A stretch of DNA of 41,740 nt, taken from the NCBI GenBank assembly GCA_004352715.1, contig SCFE01000072.1, forward strand, positions 1,234,678 to 1,276,417. The letters are read 5' to 3'. Positions 9,432 to 19,332 of the stretch are shown here, piece after piece. Each line of letters starts with the position of its first letter. The stretch's first letter is position 1. The notes beneath the pieces are model-generated. The model searched no databases, was not told the DNA's origin, and worked only from the letters and a program-made list of their open reading frames with translations. The translations under genes were made by a program, and so were the position numbers. This DNA comes from Hofstenia miamia. Lineage: Eukaryota > Xenacoelomorpha > Acoela.

Positions 9432-9914
9432 ATTATCAAAATATTGTGAAGTGTTTATATCACATCAATAAAATTGGTAAGTGTAGTCAATTGGACAAAT
9501 GGTATTTCCTAAATGTTATATTGGCAGCGTATATTAATAGCTACGCCACTAGTGATAAAATGATAGAATTTAAAAGAGAAATTCCCTCCATTGAGAAAGA
9601 ATTACCGCATTGCAGTTGCTAAGCGGAATGCAATTTTGTATTTAATCAAATAATATTAATTCTTAGGATCAACTTTTCACTGAGGATGTGCCGGAAACGT
9701 GATTTAAAAATGGAAACTTGATTTAAAAATGAAATTTGCGATATATTATAACATGATCTCGAAGTTGTCAGGGAAAAAAACAAGTTTGTTTTTCTGACAT
9801 ATCAGGACGTTTTCTATTTAATATATATTTATTTTCTTTCGCAAAAGGTCGATATTAATTATAAAATGAGTTTGTTATTCAATAATAATTAGGGCAACCA
9901 AAAGTAATTAAAGT

Positions 9915-10565
9915 CAGGGGTGTTAAAAAATTATGTGCACTATTATTTTTTCAATTAAATATTTAAAAAAAAATAAGTGCACCTACAATTTTAAAAAATT
10001 AGTTATTGCAATTAATTCTAAATATGATTCCTAATCGAGGCCTATTTTTAACTGCCTAAAATTTACTAGGATAGTGGGTTTCCTTTTGCTTTATTATATG
10101 TAGAAGCCATATTAAGGTATCAAGATTTAATTAAATTCAAATGCACAAAGTTATGAAGAGCATTTCTTGTCCTAAGCTCTTTAGGTCAAACACAAATGTC
10201 AACATTTCATTTTTTTCTAAAGAAACAATCTGAAATACATTTAATACAAATGCAATTCATTTGCTTCACAAATTGAGCTTAAATTCTGATGTAAAATTTA
10301 ATTAAAATCCGTGTTTAATAATTTAAAAATATAATAAATTCTTGTTAACTGGCTTCAAAACAACAATGCAAACAAAATTCAGAATTTAACAATTTTTTTA
10401 ACTAATGAAAAAGTGCAAAATAAGTGAAGTTGGTACACATAAAAAGTGCAAAATAAGTGAAGTTGGTACATTTAATAAGTGCACTATTAGCTTAGTCCAA
10501 AATACACTTATTGCACTTGTTATAGTGCTCTTGTTTTTGAGACACTAAATTGTTTAACACCCCTG
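9915..10565. mobile_element. Nested non-autonomous hAT-like element (MITE), 651 bp
   Basis: Both ends carry CAGGGGTGTTAAA as a terminal inverted repeat (9915-9927 and, inverted, 10553-10565). Flanks are attaaagt (9907-9914) and attaaaat (10566-10573), again 7 of 8 bases. There is no ORF inside. The ends hold repeated short motifs around AAGTGCA (near 9937, 9975, 10411, 10444, 10476, and inverted near 10511). Subterminal repeats of this sort bind transposase in hAT elements. A 33-bp tandem duplication (10408-10437 and 10441-10470) repeats one such motif. Confidence 0.75.
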
Positions 10566-11106
10566 ATTAAAATCATATTTTTTTCTGTTATTCAATTTTG
10601 CAGTTTGCTTAAAATTAGATGGTTTTCAGACCTGGGGTGAAATTAAATCGGAAGTTATTATAAAGTCATAAAAAGTTTACGAAAAATACATTTACATTTG
10701 TCGCTGAAGTTTCATTGTTTGCTAATTGTTGAATCGACCCACTGGTAAACGACGCGTTTCCATGACTGGCCATGTATGCTGGCAGTTGAAAAATCGGTAA
10801 AGGAACTATATACATTATTATTATTTCATGGCACACGTGTGCTTATGCTTATTCAGGCAAAATATATGAGGATTGAAATTTTAATTGCTTTAATTAAAGC
10901 TGCTCTCATAAAATATCAATGTTATTCAATGTTTGACAGAGTTGAAATTCGACCAGATGTTGTCATTACTCCCACCCTTGATCTTGAAAATGATATTTTT
11001 GAAAGATTCGCTTATATCAAATGACAATTAGAAAATACCGGTGTCACTGCTATAATCGAAGGAAGGGGATGGACATTTAATCGGAATTGTATTTTAAGTT
11101 ACGAAA

Positions 11107-11230
11107 TGTCAAGCAACATCGGCTGCAGTTGAGAGACGTTTCTTTATGTTGAGAAAACTCTTGGCCTATGACAGAAATCTTAAGCACAATAATATATGGA
11201 AATGTATGTGCTGTTATTATTATTTAATGA
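11107..11230 (+). pseudogene. hAT transposase C-terminal dimerisation region, relic
   Basis: Translating from 11107 gives CQATSAAVERRFFMLRKLLA followed by YDRNLKHNNIWKCM. The block S-A-A-V-E-R-x-F-S-x-x-x-x-L-L is the conserved C-terminal dimerisation signature of hAT transposases. Here the usual FS is FF. Upstream, the open stretch 10776-11024 may be earlier transposase sequence in another frame, but I cannot recognise it. No intact transposase remains. Confidence 0.7.
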
Positions 11231-11447
11231 AGCTAGTACTTTAAAAAAATTTTTATTATCCAAGAGTTTTTGTATTTGTTTTATATCTTGTTCTTAGTAA
11301 TAGAAAAAAGTTTTATATTGCTTCAATGGATCATTTCGAAAAGTCGATGATCATATTTTAGGGCATAATTAACTAAATTCAGTCATATTTTATCATAAAA
11401 ATATGGTCATATTTTGTCATTTAAAAGTCATATTTCTAGTTACCCTA

Positions 11448-11968
11448 GTAATAATTGAACAATATATTATCCGTCATCCGGTAAATTATCCAGTATCTGG
11501 CAGTCAAATAATAAAACTTGTGTCAAGAAGATCCAGATTAAAACTAAGTTTTGAAAATCTTCATTTACTGTTGCTTAAGAACCATGGAATTCGTTAAACA
11601 TTATAACACAAAATTCTTCAACTTTGAATACATTTAAACGCTTACCTAGTAAAATGAAACTTACAAAACTGGCAAATATTTGCAAGTATTATGCAAAAAC
11701 TTTGCAAATCTCCCAAAATATAAGTATTTGTGAAAACTTGCAAAGTATATGCAAATCACATTTAAAAAGACTGTTCTTCCGTACTTCAATCCTCTGAAGT
11801 TCAAAACCCACTTGGGTTTGGTTGTCTATATTTTAATATCTCTGGGATCAGCGCATTCTTGTCTTGACATTAAAACTGTTATAAAAGTTTTGTATATTTA
11901 CATTAAATACTTATTATATGCAAAGTTATCACAAACATATTTACAAATACACTATAAAAATAACTAGT

Positions 11969-12016
<48 letters not shown>

Positions 12017-13583
12017 TTATAGTAAGGTCACAATTAATCGTTTTAATAAAACGCTTTGCAAAAGAGAAAAATTTTGCATGAAATTTACATGACTACATGT
12101 AATTTCAAAATGGATTCCTTCCCAAAAATAAAAAAGCCCTAAAACCAATGTTTTTTACAAATATTTGTTCAAATTCACAAACCTATTTAATAAATCAGCT
12201 TGGAATGCTTGCATACCAAGTAGCTCTTAATGAGCTTGAATCGTTGAAGACTAGCGATACATTGGAACAGTATTTCAAAATTGGGAATTGCAATTTCGAA
12301 TTCACACAAAATGTTGTTCACATAATTTGCAATTGACCTATTTTCGATCGCTCTAAGCAAAATCAATTTAAATATTTTATAATTAAAAATATTTTAAGTA
12401 CATTGTATTAAGAAATTATGCATATAAAATCGAGTAAATCTATACCTAAAAAACTTCTAGTTTTTTAAACTTTCACCTTAAGATTTCATGATGTTTAACG
12501 GTTCGTGGATTTTTGGGGTATGACATGCCCCATTCAACATTGAATGTGCTATTGCTCAAAGACTATTCACGTTAATACTAAACCATTTTTTCACTTTTAC
12601 TATTAGTTTATAAGCAGTCCCTTAAGTATGTTTTCACTCATTAGTTATATTTTGCAAAATGATTACACAGCAGTTGTCTTCTAGAGACCATTGGAATATG
12701 TGATGCTCCACATAGATTTTTAGCAGATTTTTCAACTTATATATTACTTTATCTTTCATATACCAAGTTTTTTCGAATATGTAAGGCAAAAATACATTTT
12801 GTAATTTACATTTTAAGCATGTTTTGGTAAAAGACATTGTGTAGATAGATATCAAAAGTGTTGGTTACTCAAGAATATTATAGAAAGTTGATGAGATGAT
12901 GATATTCACATATTTCCCGACTTACATACTTCGAAGTTTGTAGCAATTGAAGAGCTTGATAATATCAATGAAGATGATATTAGAATTCTGGATCCTGATC
13001 TGCAAAAAAAATGTAGCTATGAAAATGAAAGATCTAACAATGATTAATTGAATGAACTTTGTGTAGGAGCATTGCGAACAGTCAAATCACACAGGTCGTG
13101 CACCTCAACGAAATATAGATAACTTTATTCTTGTACCAGTTCTAGGAATAAATCAATTGAATGCGACTGAGGTATTTTCCATTCCTCTAGAATTGCTTTC
13201 CAGAAATTCATGAGCATAGTAATGCTCTTGGAAGAACCAAAGTTAGTGTATGGAAGCCTTCATAATAACATTGATTTTACTTGCTGCATTTCGCACCTTC
13301 CTAGAAATATTGATGAATTGTGGTGGTTTTGCGGTCTGCAGAGCAGCTTTTACATTGCATTGTTTTTTTAAAATACAATCTTGAATACAGTTTATAAAGA
13401 AACCATCAAGATCATTTGTTTCCAATTATCTTGAAGACAACTTACAAAGCTATGATATTCTTTCGGAATTACTAACAACTGACGAACATTTTTTAGAATA
13501 ATAAGAGCGTGTGAAGTTTATCCAATACATTTACACAGAGCCAGGAATGTTATATATATATATATAAATATATATATATATAT
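11448..13583. other. Gene-poor stretch; (TA)n and a short palindrome
   Basis: No gene I can support. Contents: (TA)n at 11975-12008, a 19-nt palindrome tggggtatgacatgcccca at 12514-12532, and scattered short open frames. One stretch (about 12925-13045, plus strand) reads as an acidic helical peptide containing AIEELDNINEDDIRIL. It vaguely recalls a SAM-domain tail, but it has stops on both sides and no partner exon, so I do not call it. The tract ends with (TA)n at 13550-13583. Confidence 0.5.
11975..12008. repeat. (TA)n microsatellite
   Basis: One of about 19 (TA)n tracts in the window. Others are at 3-33, 3343-3380, 5099-5113, 13550-13583, 13787-13806, 13979-14008, 19083-19153, 19297-19330, 21985-22046, 24285-24300, 24355-24400, 24552-24575, 31315-31362, 31490-31550, 33446-33483, 34047-34068, 41585-41611 and 41723-41740. 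ORFs made of Tyr-Ile repeats through these tracts are spurious. Confidence 0.95.
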
Positions 13584-13771
13584 TGTAGTGGCAGGTACCT
13601 TGGTATCATTATCGGCCAGTCGCTGTTGTCGTATTTACTATATCTACTGGTGTAACCAGAATTTGTAAATATTGTGTGGATAATTGTATATAAACCATTG
13701 AAGCAGTGGTTAATAGAGAATTAGTTAGTGTTCGTTCTAACGTTCGTGCACCTCCGCGCACTCTAATGATG

Positions 13772-13785
<14 letters not shown>
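13584..13785 (+). repeat. Possible LTR fragment (solo LTR-like)
   Basis: The block starts TGTAGTGGCAGGTACC and holds a clear TATA box TATATAAA at 13687-13694. About 30 to 90 bases downstream is a GC-richer segment (cgttcgtgcacctccgcgca). This layout (TG start, TATA box, then an R/U5-like region) resembles Ty3/Gypsy-type LTRs. The right end is lost in (TA)n and the gap at 13807-13978. No primer-binding site or coding region is visible, so the call rests on layout only. Confidence 0.35.
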
Positions 13786-13806
<21 letters not shown>

Positions 13807-13978
13807 NNNNNNNNNNNNNNNNNNNNNNNNNNNNNNNNNNNNNNNNNNNNNNNNNNNNNNNNNNNNNNNNNNNNNNNNNNNNNNNNNNNNNNNNNNNNNN
13901 NNNNNNNNNNNNNNNNNNNNNNNNNNNNNNNNNNNNNNNNNNNNNNNNNNNNNNNNNNNNNNNNNNNNNNNNNNNNNN

Positions 13979-14009
<31 letters not shown>

Positions 14010-15240
14010 TAAGAATGGACTCTTAAATCTGAAAACTGTTTGATCTTACAATGTATCTTATGAAACCATAATTGGAACAGGACAATTAGTATACTAATGT
14101 GCCATTGGTAAAAATTCTAAATATTTCTGACTATCAGGCAATCAAATAACCCACAAGCAAATATTTGAAAGTATTAGCTCAAACCAAAGTCACTCTTCAC
14201 GAAAAGCAATAACAACTTAATCTATGTCGAAATGCAAATCAAAAGTTCTAGAACGACTAGTTCAAAGAAAATTGTGCGCATGTGTGTACGTAAGTATAAT
14301 TGATTTATAAGGAAACCACCAAATTTATTGCTGCTTCAGGGCAAGGTATATATTATGTACACCTTGCTTCAAGGAAAAATTTATATTTTCGGTTTTATTT
14401 GTGAACAATGTACTTTGATTGCAGTTTTTTTGGTTGGGGTATGTCATACCCCAATGGCAGATAACGCAATAATTGTTTCGTGTCAGACTAACCGTAAATA
14501 ATATGTCACTGTACAAAACATTGTGGCATGTATTTATCAAATATATATTATTATTTAGATTAACTTAGAAAAGCAATTTATTGATTTGAAGAAATTTTAC
14601 ATTTAAATTTATATTTAAAATCCATTAGTGCTCGTCTTAGATTGGTAAAATGAGCTTAAAACGGGCTTACGTAGACTTGAGGTTCGTTTTCAAGAACTTT
14701 AGAAGAGTTGTTTTATAAATATTAAAGATATTCGTTGGTGCTTCAAAAGGAAGAAGGAGTTTTTATTGCAAATTACATTTAATGTCAACCTTCCTTGAAT
14801 TTACAATAAAAAACATAAAATTCTTTTAAATCTTTCAAACAGCTGTTGGGGAATTAGTCATTATCACAGCAATAGAAATTTTTGTTTGGTTTTTAATGTA
14901 AAAGATATTAGTTCAATCATTTTGATAACCATTTCATTTCTTTATATAGACAAATACACCATATACATACATTATTGCTACACAAAATATTTAAGACATT
15001 CTTTGTGTATAATCTTCTTTTCTACAAATCTGAAGCTTGGAATGCAATTTTTAATATTGAATTTTCTGAGAAATTTTGTTTCGAATTGTTTTATTGATTA
15101 ATTTGCCCTAATTTTGATAAAGGTTTTACTCTGAATATGAAGAAGTTTAGGAATGGTTTCCATGACTGGATAACTACATGATTTTACTTCTTGTATAATA
15201 ATTTCGGAAAATTAAATTAATGATGTATTAAACAAATTCA
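13979..15240. other. Gene-poor stretch
   Basis: After the (TA)n at 13979-14008 I see AT-rich sequence without a recognisable gene. It holds a 21-nt palindrome ttggggtatgtcatacccc followed by aa (14434-14454), closely related to the one at 12514. Confidence 0.5.
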
Positions 15241-15244
15241 AAAC

Positions 15245-16060
15245 AAACTTTAAATTATTTATCTAAACGCTAGAAGTCTCAGTGCAAATCGTAATGAACT
15301 AATTCAACTGATAAGTAAAATCGGAAACAATGCAATATATGTTTCTAGAGAAACTTGGTTAAAAGATTCTGATAATTTAAAATTATTATGTAATCCAGAT
15401 AGTAATTCTTTTGATATTCCTTTTAAACATCGATCCGAACATGGTGGAGGACTAATGATGATTCCAAAATCTTTTTAAAATCAAAATGCAGAAACGACTT
15501 AGAAATCAAACATGAAATTTTCGAAACTATATGTATTGAAATAAAATCTTTTTCAAATTCTTGCAGCAGCAAACTCATAAACATTATTACAATCCTAATA
15601 AGAATTATATCTCTGATTTTTGCAAACATTAAATTGAAGAAATCGAATATGCCATTCTTGGAAATAAATATATTAGTGTCCTTGGACATTTTAATTCCAA
15701 TTACCTTAATACTGCTAAATGAAAATGAATTGAACACATTCGTGATATTTTCGATCTTCAAACTATTAATAAAACCAATCCAACTAGATTTTCTAATTTA
15801 ATAGATTATTTCTTATCCGAAAGTGCCTATAAATATAAAACCTATATATTTGAATCATTTAGTGATCACAATCTTTGCGGATATGTTAGTAACTATAAGT
15901 TAAATATAACTATAAGCTAAATATATAGGAAACTTATTTATTTTTTCAATTGGGCAAAAATTTATGAAATTATTTAGAACGTTGCTTTTGACCTACACTT
16001 TTAATGATGCTGATAGCATGCTAAAATTTATTATGCGTGAAGTCATCAAAACCTTAAATA
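15245..16060 (+). pseudogene. LINE AP-endonuclease domain, decayed
   Basis: Broken frames give pieces of the apurinic-type endonuclease of non-LTR retrotransposons in the right order. SLSANRNELIQLISKIG and VSRETWLKDSDN (family S-E-T-W-L) lie near 15270-15380. HRSEHGGGLMMI is near 15430, ILGHFNSNYLNT (family G-D-F-N, with Asp lost) near 15655-15710, and LIDYFLSESAYK then FESFSDHNLCGY (family I-D and S-D-H motifs) near 15800-15880. FNDADSMLKF to KVAPLQTK (15990-16080) matches the linker that follows the endonuclease. Many stops interrupt it. CR1/L2-like clades have this layout. Confidence 0.65.
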
Positions 16061-16099
16061 AAGTCGCACCGCTGCAAACCAAATTAATTAGCACTAAAT

Positions 16100-16620
16100 T
16101 AATGCTGGTGATTAACCAACCCCACGATTCCGACTTAATTAAAGCGCAGGTCGACACTGTAATGCTCAACACTGATCTTATCGATGCGCTCAATTCCAGT
16201 CCCTACACGTTCCGCTCAAAGTTACACAAGATCATCTCAGAAGTCAGGAAGAAATCCATACCTCACCACATCTACCTTTTCGAAATCACCCCTGACTGTG
16301 CTGATCATAATCTCTCAAAGAACTTCGCAATTAAGCACTGCAATCAAATCATAAGAAGCTTCTCTCAACGTCATCTTAGTGTCATTCCAGTATTTGATCA
16401 TTTCCTTCTTTCGCCACAATCTATAAATTCCACTCTTCTTGCGTATGATGGCATCCATCTGTCTGATAAAGCTCTCTCAGTCTTCATCCTTAATCTAAGG
16501 TACTTCTTTCCCACTCATTCAACTGTCCCAAATCAATATGGTTCCTTGCTTCAACCCACAATTTCTTACGCCAAGCAACATCTTACAACACAAACAGTGC
16601 CTTTCTGCCAAAAAGGGTAA
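16100..16620 (+). pseudogene. SGNH (GDSL-type) esterase C-terminal half from a LINE ORF1
   Basis: An open frame starting at 15964 continues from the endonuclease linker into a different, more GC-rich segment. Its C-terminal half contains VRKKSIPHHIYLFEITPDC, CNQIIRSFSQRHLSVIPVFD and LLAYDGIHLSDKALSVFILN. The D-G-x-H-L motif near residue 165 of the open frame is the catalytic Asp-x-x-His block of SGNH hydrolases. Such esterase domains are known in ORF1 of CR1/L2-type LINEs. The N-terminal G-D-S block is missing here. The fused open frame (15964-16620) therefore joins two retroelement parts in an order I do not expect for one element. Confidence 0.55.
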
Positions 16621-18774
16621 GCGTACAAGTTTCTCAAAAATATCACATTTTTTGATGCGTACCTCCATTGCTGGGTTGGAAACTAAAAATATACTCAAAC
16701 TTTTACATGATGTATTGAGAGGGTATTTCAGACAGGACATTTTTTAGCAGAAAAATCTACATTTTAATGGTGAAATACATGCTATGATACCAATAGAGCC
16801 AATGAAAATCAAAATATACAATGATTCACCTGAAGCCAAAATTCTTCTATACTTCGAACTGTTTGTTTCCATAAAATTATTTTCACAAAGCAATACAATT
16901 TATTGAAGAATTGATTTACTAATATCACTAAAATGATTAAATAATTTTATAACCTAGTATTAAATGTTCAAAAGCATAACAAATTTTTTTATGTGTAATG
17001 TACATCTAAGCTGCCTATATAATATCAAAAGTAGCTGAAAATAGAATTTTGTGCATTATTAATAGCTTTGAACAAATACTTTTAGATAATTGAACTTTCG
17101 CAATTTCTGCATATTGTAAGATTTTCAGTAGAGTTATTTTGAAGAAGGTACATAAAGATTTATGGAGACGGGTTACTACCTAAAGCAAAGCCATCCATTT
17201 GAACATACTTATTATTACCAAATTTAAAAACAACATTTTCATAAATAGTTTTTATTACTTCAGTTATTTGAGAAATATTATGTTTATTAGTAGTTAGAAA
17301 AATAGCTGCGCTTTTAATGGTTTCCACCTATTTTGCTAAGACTTACTAAGAAATCCAAAGTTCCTTTCGAAGTTGTCATAATATCAATTTTTATGTCTTT
17401 AGTTTATGTAGATAAAGTTTATCAAATAATGAACACATCGCTTTTTTGCAGTGAATGACTGGTGTTCCTTGGGAGATACTTCCAATAGTGGTTTCTAGGA
17501 ATTCCTTATGAGTCTATAGTCACTTCTCTCTTTTATATCCAGGTGTAGATACGATTCGTAATCGTAGCTAGAATATTTAATTATTTCTAATCTGCTTTCT
17601 ATTACTTCTTTGACAAATTCTTCGTCATCTTCTTTCAATGCATATTGATTTTTTGAAATTTGAATTTTCGCAATTTTTTCATATTGCTTAACATTCATTA
17701 CCACGAAAATACTTCCTTTGTAGGAATTCTTTATCACGACATCTTTTCTTTCTTAAGATTTGATTGATTGTTATATGAGATTTACTATATGATTTTCTGA
17801 GTTTATAAGTAATAAGTAACTTTACTTTAGATATATTGAAAACATCTAAAATAGTTATTGAAATGGAAGAGAATTGCATTTCCATATGCAAGCCTAATAT
17901 TTTTATGAGGCCTATGAATAAAAATATTATTGTAATTTGTCGACTACTTTGAAGATGTTATGTTATTATCTTAGGTGATGCTAGCATGTCTCGAATCAAA
18001 TGCTCCGAGTTTTCAAATTTTCTTAATATGGTCAATGCTAAAATTTTCCTTCCAAATGCTTCTCAATATGGTATACTGATGTTTCCGATTGAAACTTATG
18101 CAACATGAAGTATGTTCACATATTTGGGTCTTTTCCAATGAACATTTTCATGTCCTTTTTTCTTGTTCCTAGGATATCGTGTTATCAATACAGAGAATAT
18201 CTTAACAAATATAGAATCGAATGAATGGGACATAATCGAATTCAACCTGCAACACTTGATAAAAAACTAAGTGATAAGAATGAACGTATTTATGCAGGTA
18301 TTATCAGTTACATAAAAAAACGGTTTCGTCTAATATTTTAGTACAAGGATAAGCGCTTTATATTGCAAAAGAAAGAATCTACAGTATGTCAAAACCTTGC
18401 TACTCTTAGCTAAGTTTGTGTAAATTTGATTTAAATTTTCATTGATAAATGATAGAAAATGTTCTTACTTTTTATGTATTTGTGTTACCCATAACTCGTT
18501 AATTTGATACTTATCAATGTCTAATGTACATGGAACATTTACTATTCAGGAATATACGAAAAAATAAAAATTTATTTTAAATGGTTATTGCATATTTTTA
18601 ATAGTTGAAAGATAATGTAAAAGAATTCTATTGATGAACAGGACAAGTTGAATACAAAATAACATTGCAAATTTATTTGATCTACGCATATACAATTTTA
18701 ATTATAAACTGCATTGCACAATTTCTACTAATTAAAATTTAAAATGTTTTTGATGCGCCCCCAAGCGTACATAG
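16621..18774. other. AT-rich stretch between LINE relics and GPCR exon 1
   Basis: Apart from the SGNH fragment near 17950, only weak open frames are seen. One on the minus strand (17495-17737) encodes a Lys/Glu-rich peptide containing KEDDEEFVKEVIESRLEII. I do not recognise it and the flanks show no splice sites I trust. Confidence 0.4.
17950..18085 (+). pseudogene. SGNH esterase N-terminal fragment, decayed
   Basis: One frame reads IILGDASMSRIKCSEFSNF followed by LNMVNAKIFLPNASQYG. The leading I-I-L-G-D-(S/A) is the nucleophile block of SGNH hydrolases, with Ala where the catalytic Ser should be. It could be the missing N-terminal half of the esterase remnant at 16100-16620, but it lies 1.3 kb downstream and in the wrong order, so it is another copy or a rearranged piece. 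Confidence 0.4.
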
Positions 18775-18782
18775 TATAAATA
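18775..18782 (+). promoter_or_regulatory. Possible TATA box upstream of GPCR exon 1
   Basis: TATAAATA lies 33 bases before the ATG at 18815, just after a locally GC-rich patch (gcgcccccaagcg). The distance would leave only a very short 5' UTR, and TATA-like strings are common in this AT-rich DNA. Confidence 0.25.
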
Positions 18783-18814
18783 CATAAACATTTTTTCAAC
18801 TTATTAATTTTGTA

Positions 18815-18983
18815 ATGAGTGGCAATGCTTCTTGCATATATGGTTGGAAAGAAGAAGCTGTACTCTCCACTAGTGGGTGGTACACACTCATTTTTTCATT
18901 CATTGGTATATTTACAAACAGTCTAAGTTTTATAACTATATATTCTATGAAATTAAAGAGTTCTGCAACGATTTATATTCAAG
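18815..18983 (+). CDS. Rhodopsin-type GPCR, exon 1 (N-terminus and TM1)
   Basis: Starts at ATG 18815 and encodes 56 residues plus one base. The N-terminus is short, with an Asn-glycosylation site (NAS, residues 4-6). Residues 22-45 form TM1 (WYTLIFSFIGIFTNSLSFIT), including the conserved G-x-x-x-N of family A receptors. MKLKSSATIYIQ leads into the first intracellular loop, ending CAA G at an AAG/GTAAGA donor (phase 1). Exon 2 begins with CT, giving Q-A-L-A, as expected at the start of TM2. The receptor would sit in the plasma membrane and couple to G proteins. The ligand cannot be inferred; the nearest impression is of invertebrate peptide/orphan receptors. Confidence 0.7.
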
Positions 18984-19296
18984 GTAAGAAAAGAAATTCA
19001 TTTACTAACAATATTTTTGAAAATATAACTCTAAAAATACACCAAACAAATTTAATATAGAATTTCTCAAATTTTCGTCTGTATATATATATATATATAT
19101 ACATGTATATATATATATGTATGTATACATGTATATATATATATATATATATANNNNNNNNNNNNNNNNNNNNNNNNNNNNNNNNNNNNNNNNNNNNNNN
19201 NNNNNNNNNNNNNNNNNNNNNNNNNNNNNNNNNNNNNNNNNNNNNNNNNNNNNNNNNNNNNNNNNNNNNNNNNNNNNNNNNNNNNNNNNNNNNNNN

Positions 19297-19332
<36 letters not shown>

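Larger units (their letters stand above)
9890..11447 (+). mobile_element. hAT-type DNA transposon relic with a nested second element
   Basis: The left end starts TAGGGCAACCAAAAGT (9890) and the right end, read on the minus strand, starts TAGGGTAACTAGAAAT (from 11447), an imperfect terminal inverted repeat of hAT type. The flanks are ataataat (9882-9889) and gtaataat (11448-11455), a 7-of-8 match to the 8-bp target duplication hAT elements make. Inside, near the right end, a hAT transposase C-terminal segment survives (11107-11230). A separate 651-bp element (9915-10565) is inserted 25 bp inside the left end. Stops and frameshifts show that the host element is old. Confidence 0.65.

Noticed and set aside
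12925-13045. Possible SAM-domain-like peptide
   Set aside because: Only a short helical acidic stretch, with stops on both sides and no conserved SAM core.
16538-16747. Second open frame overlapping the SGNH relic
   Set aside because: Overlaps in another frame, no recognised motif, and probably a chance frame or a frameshifted tail.
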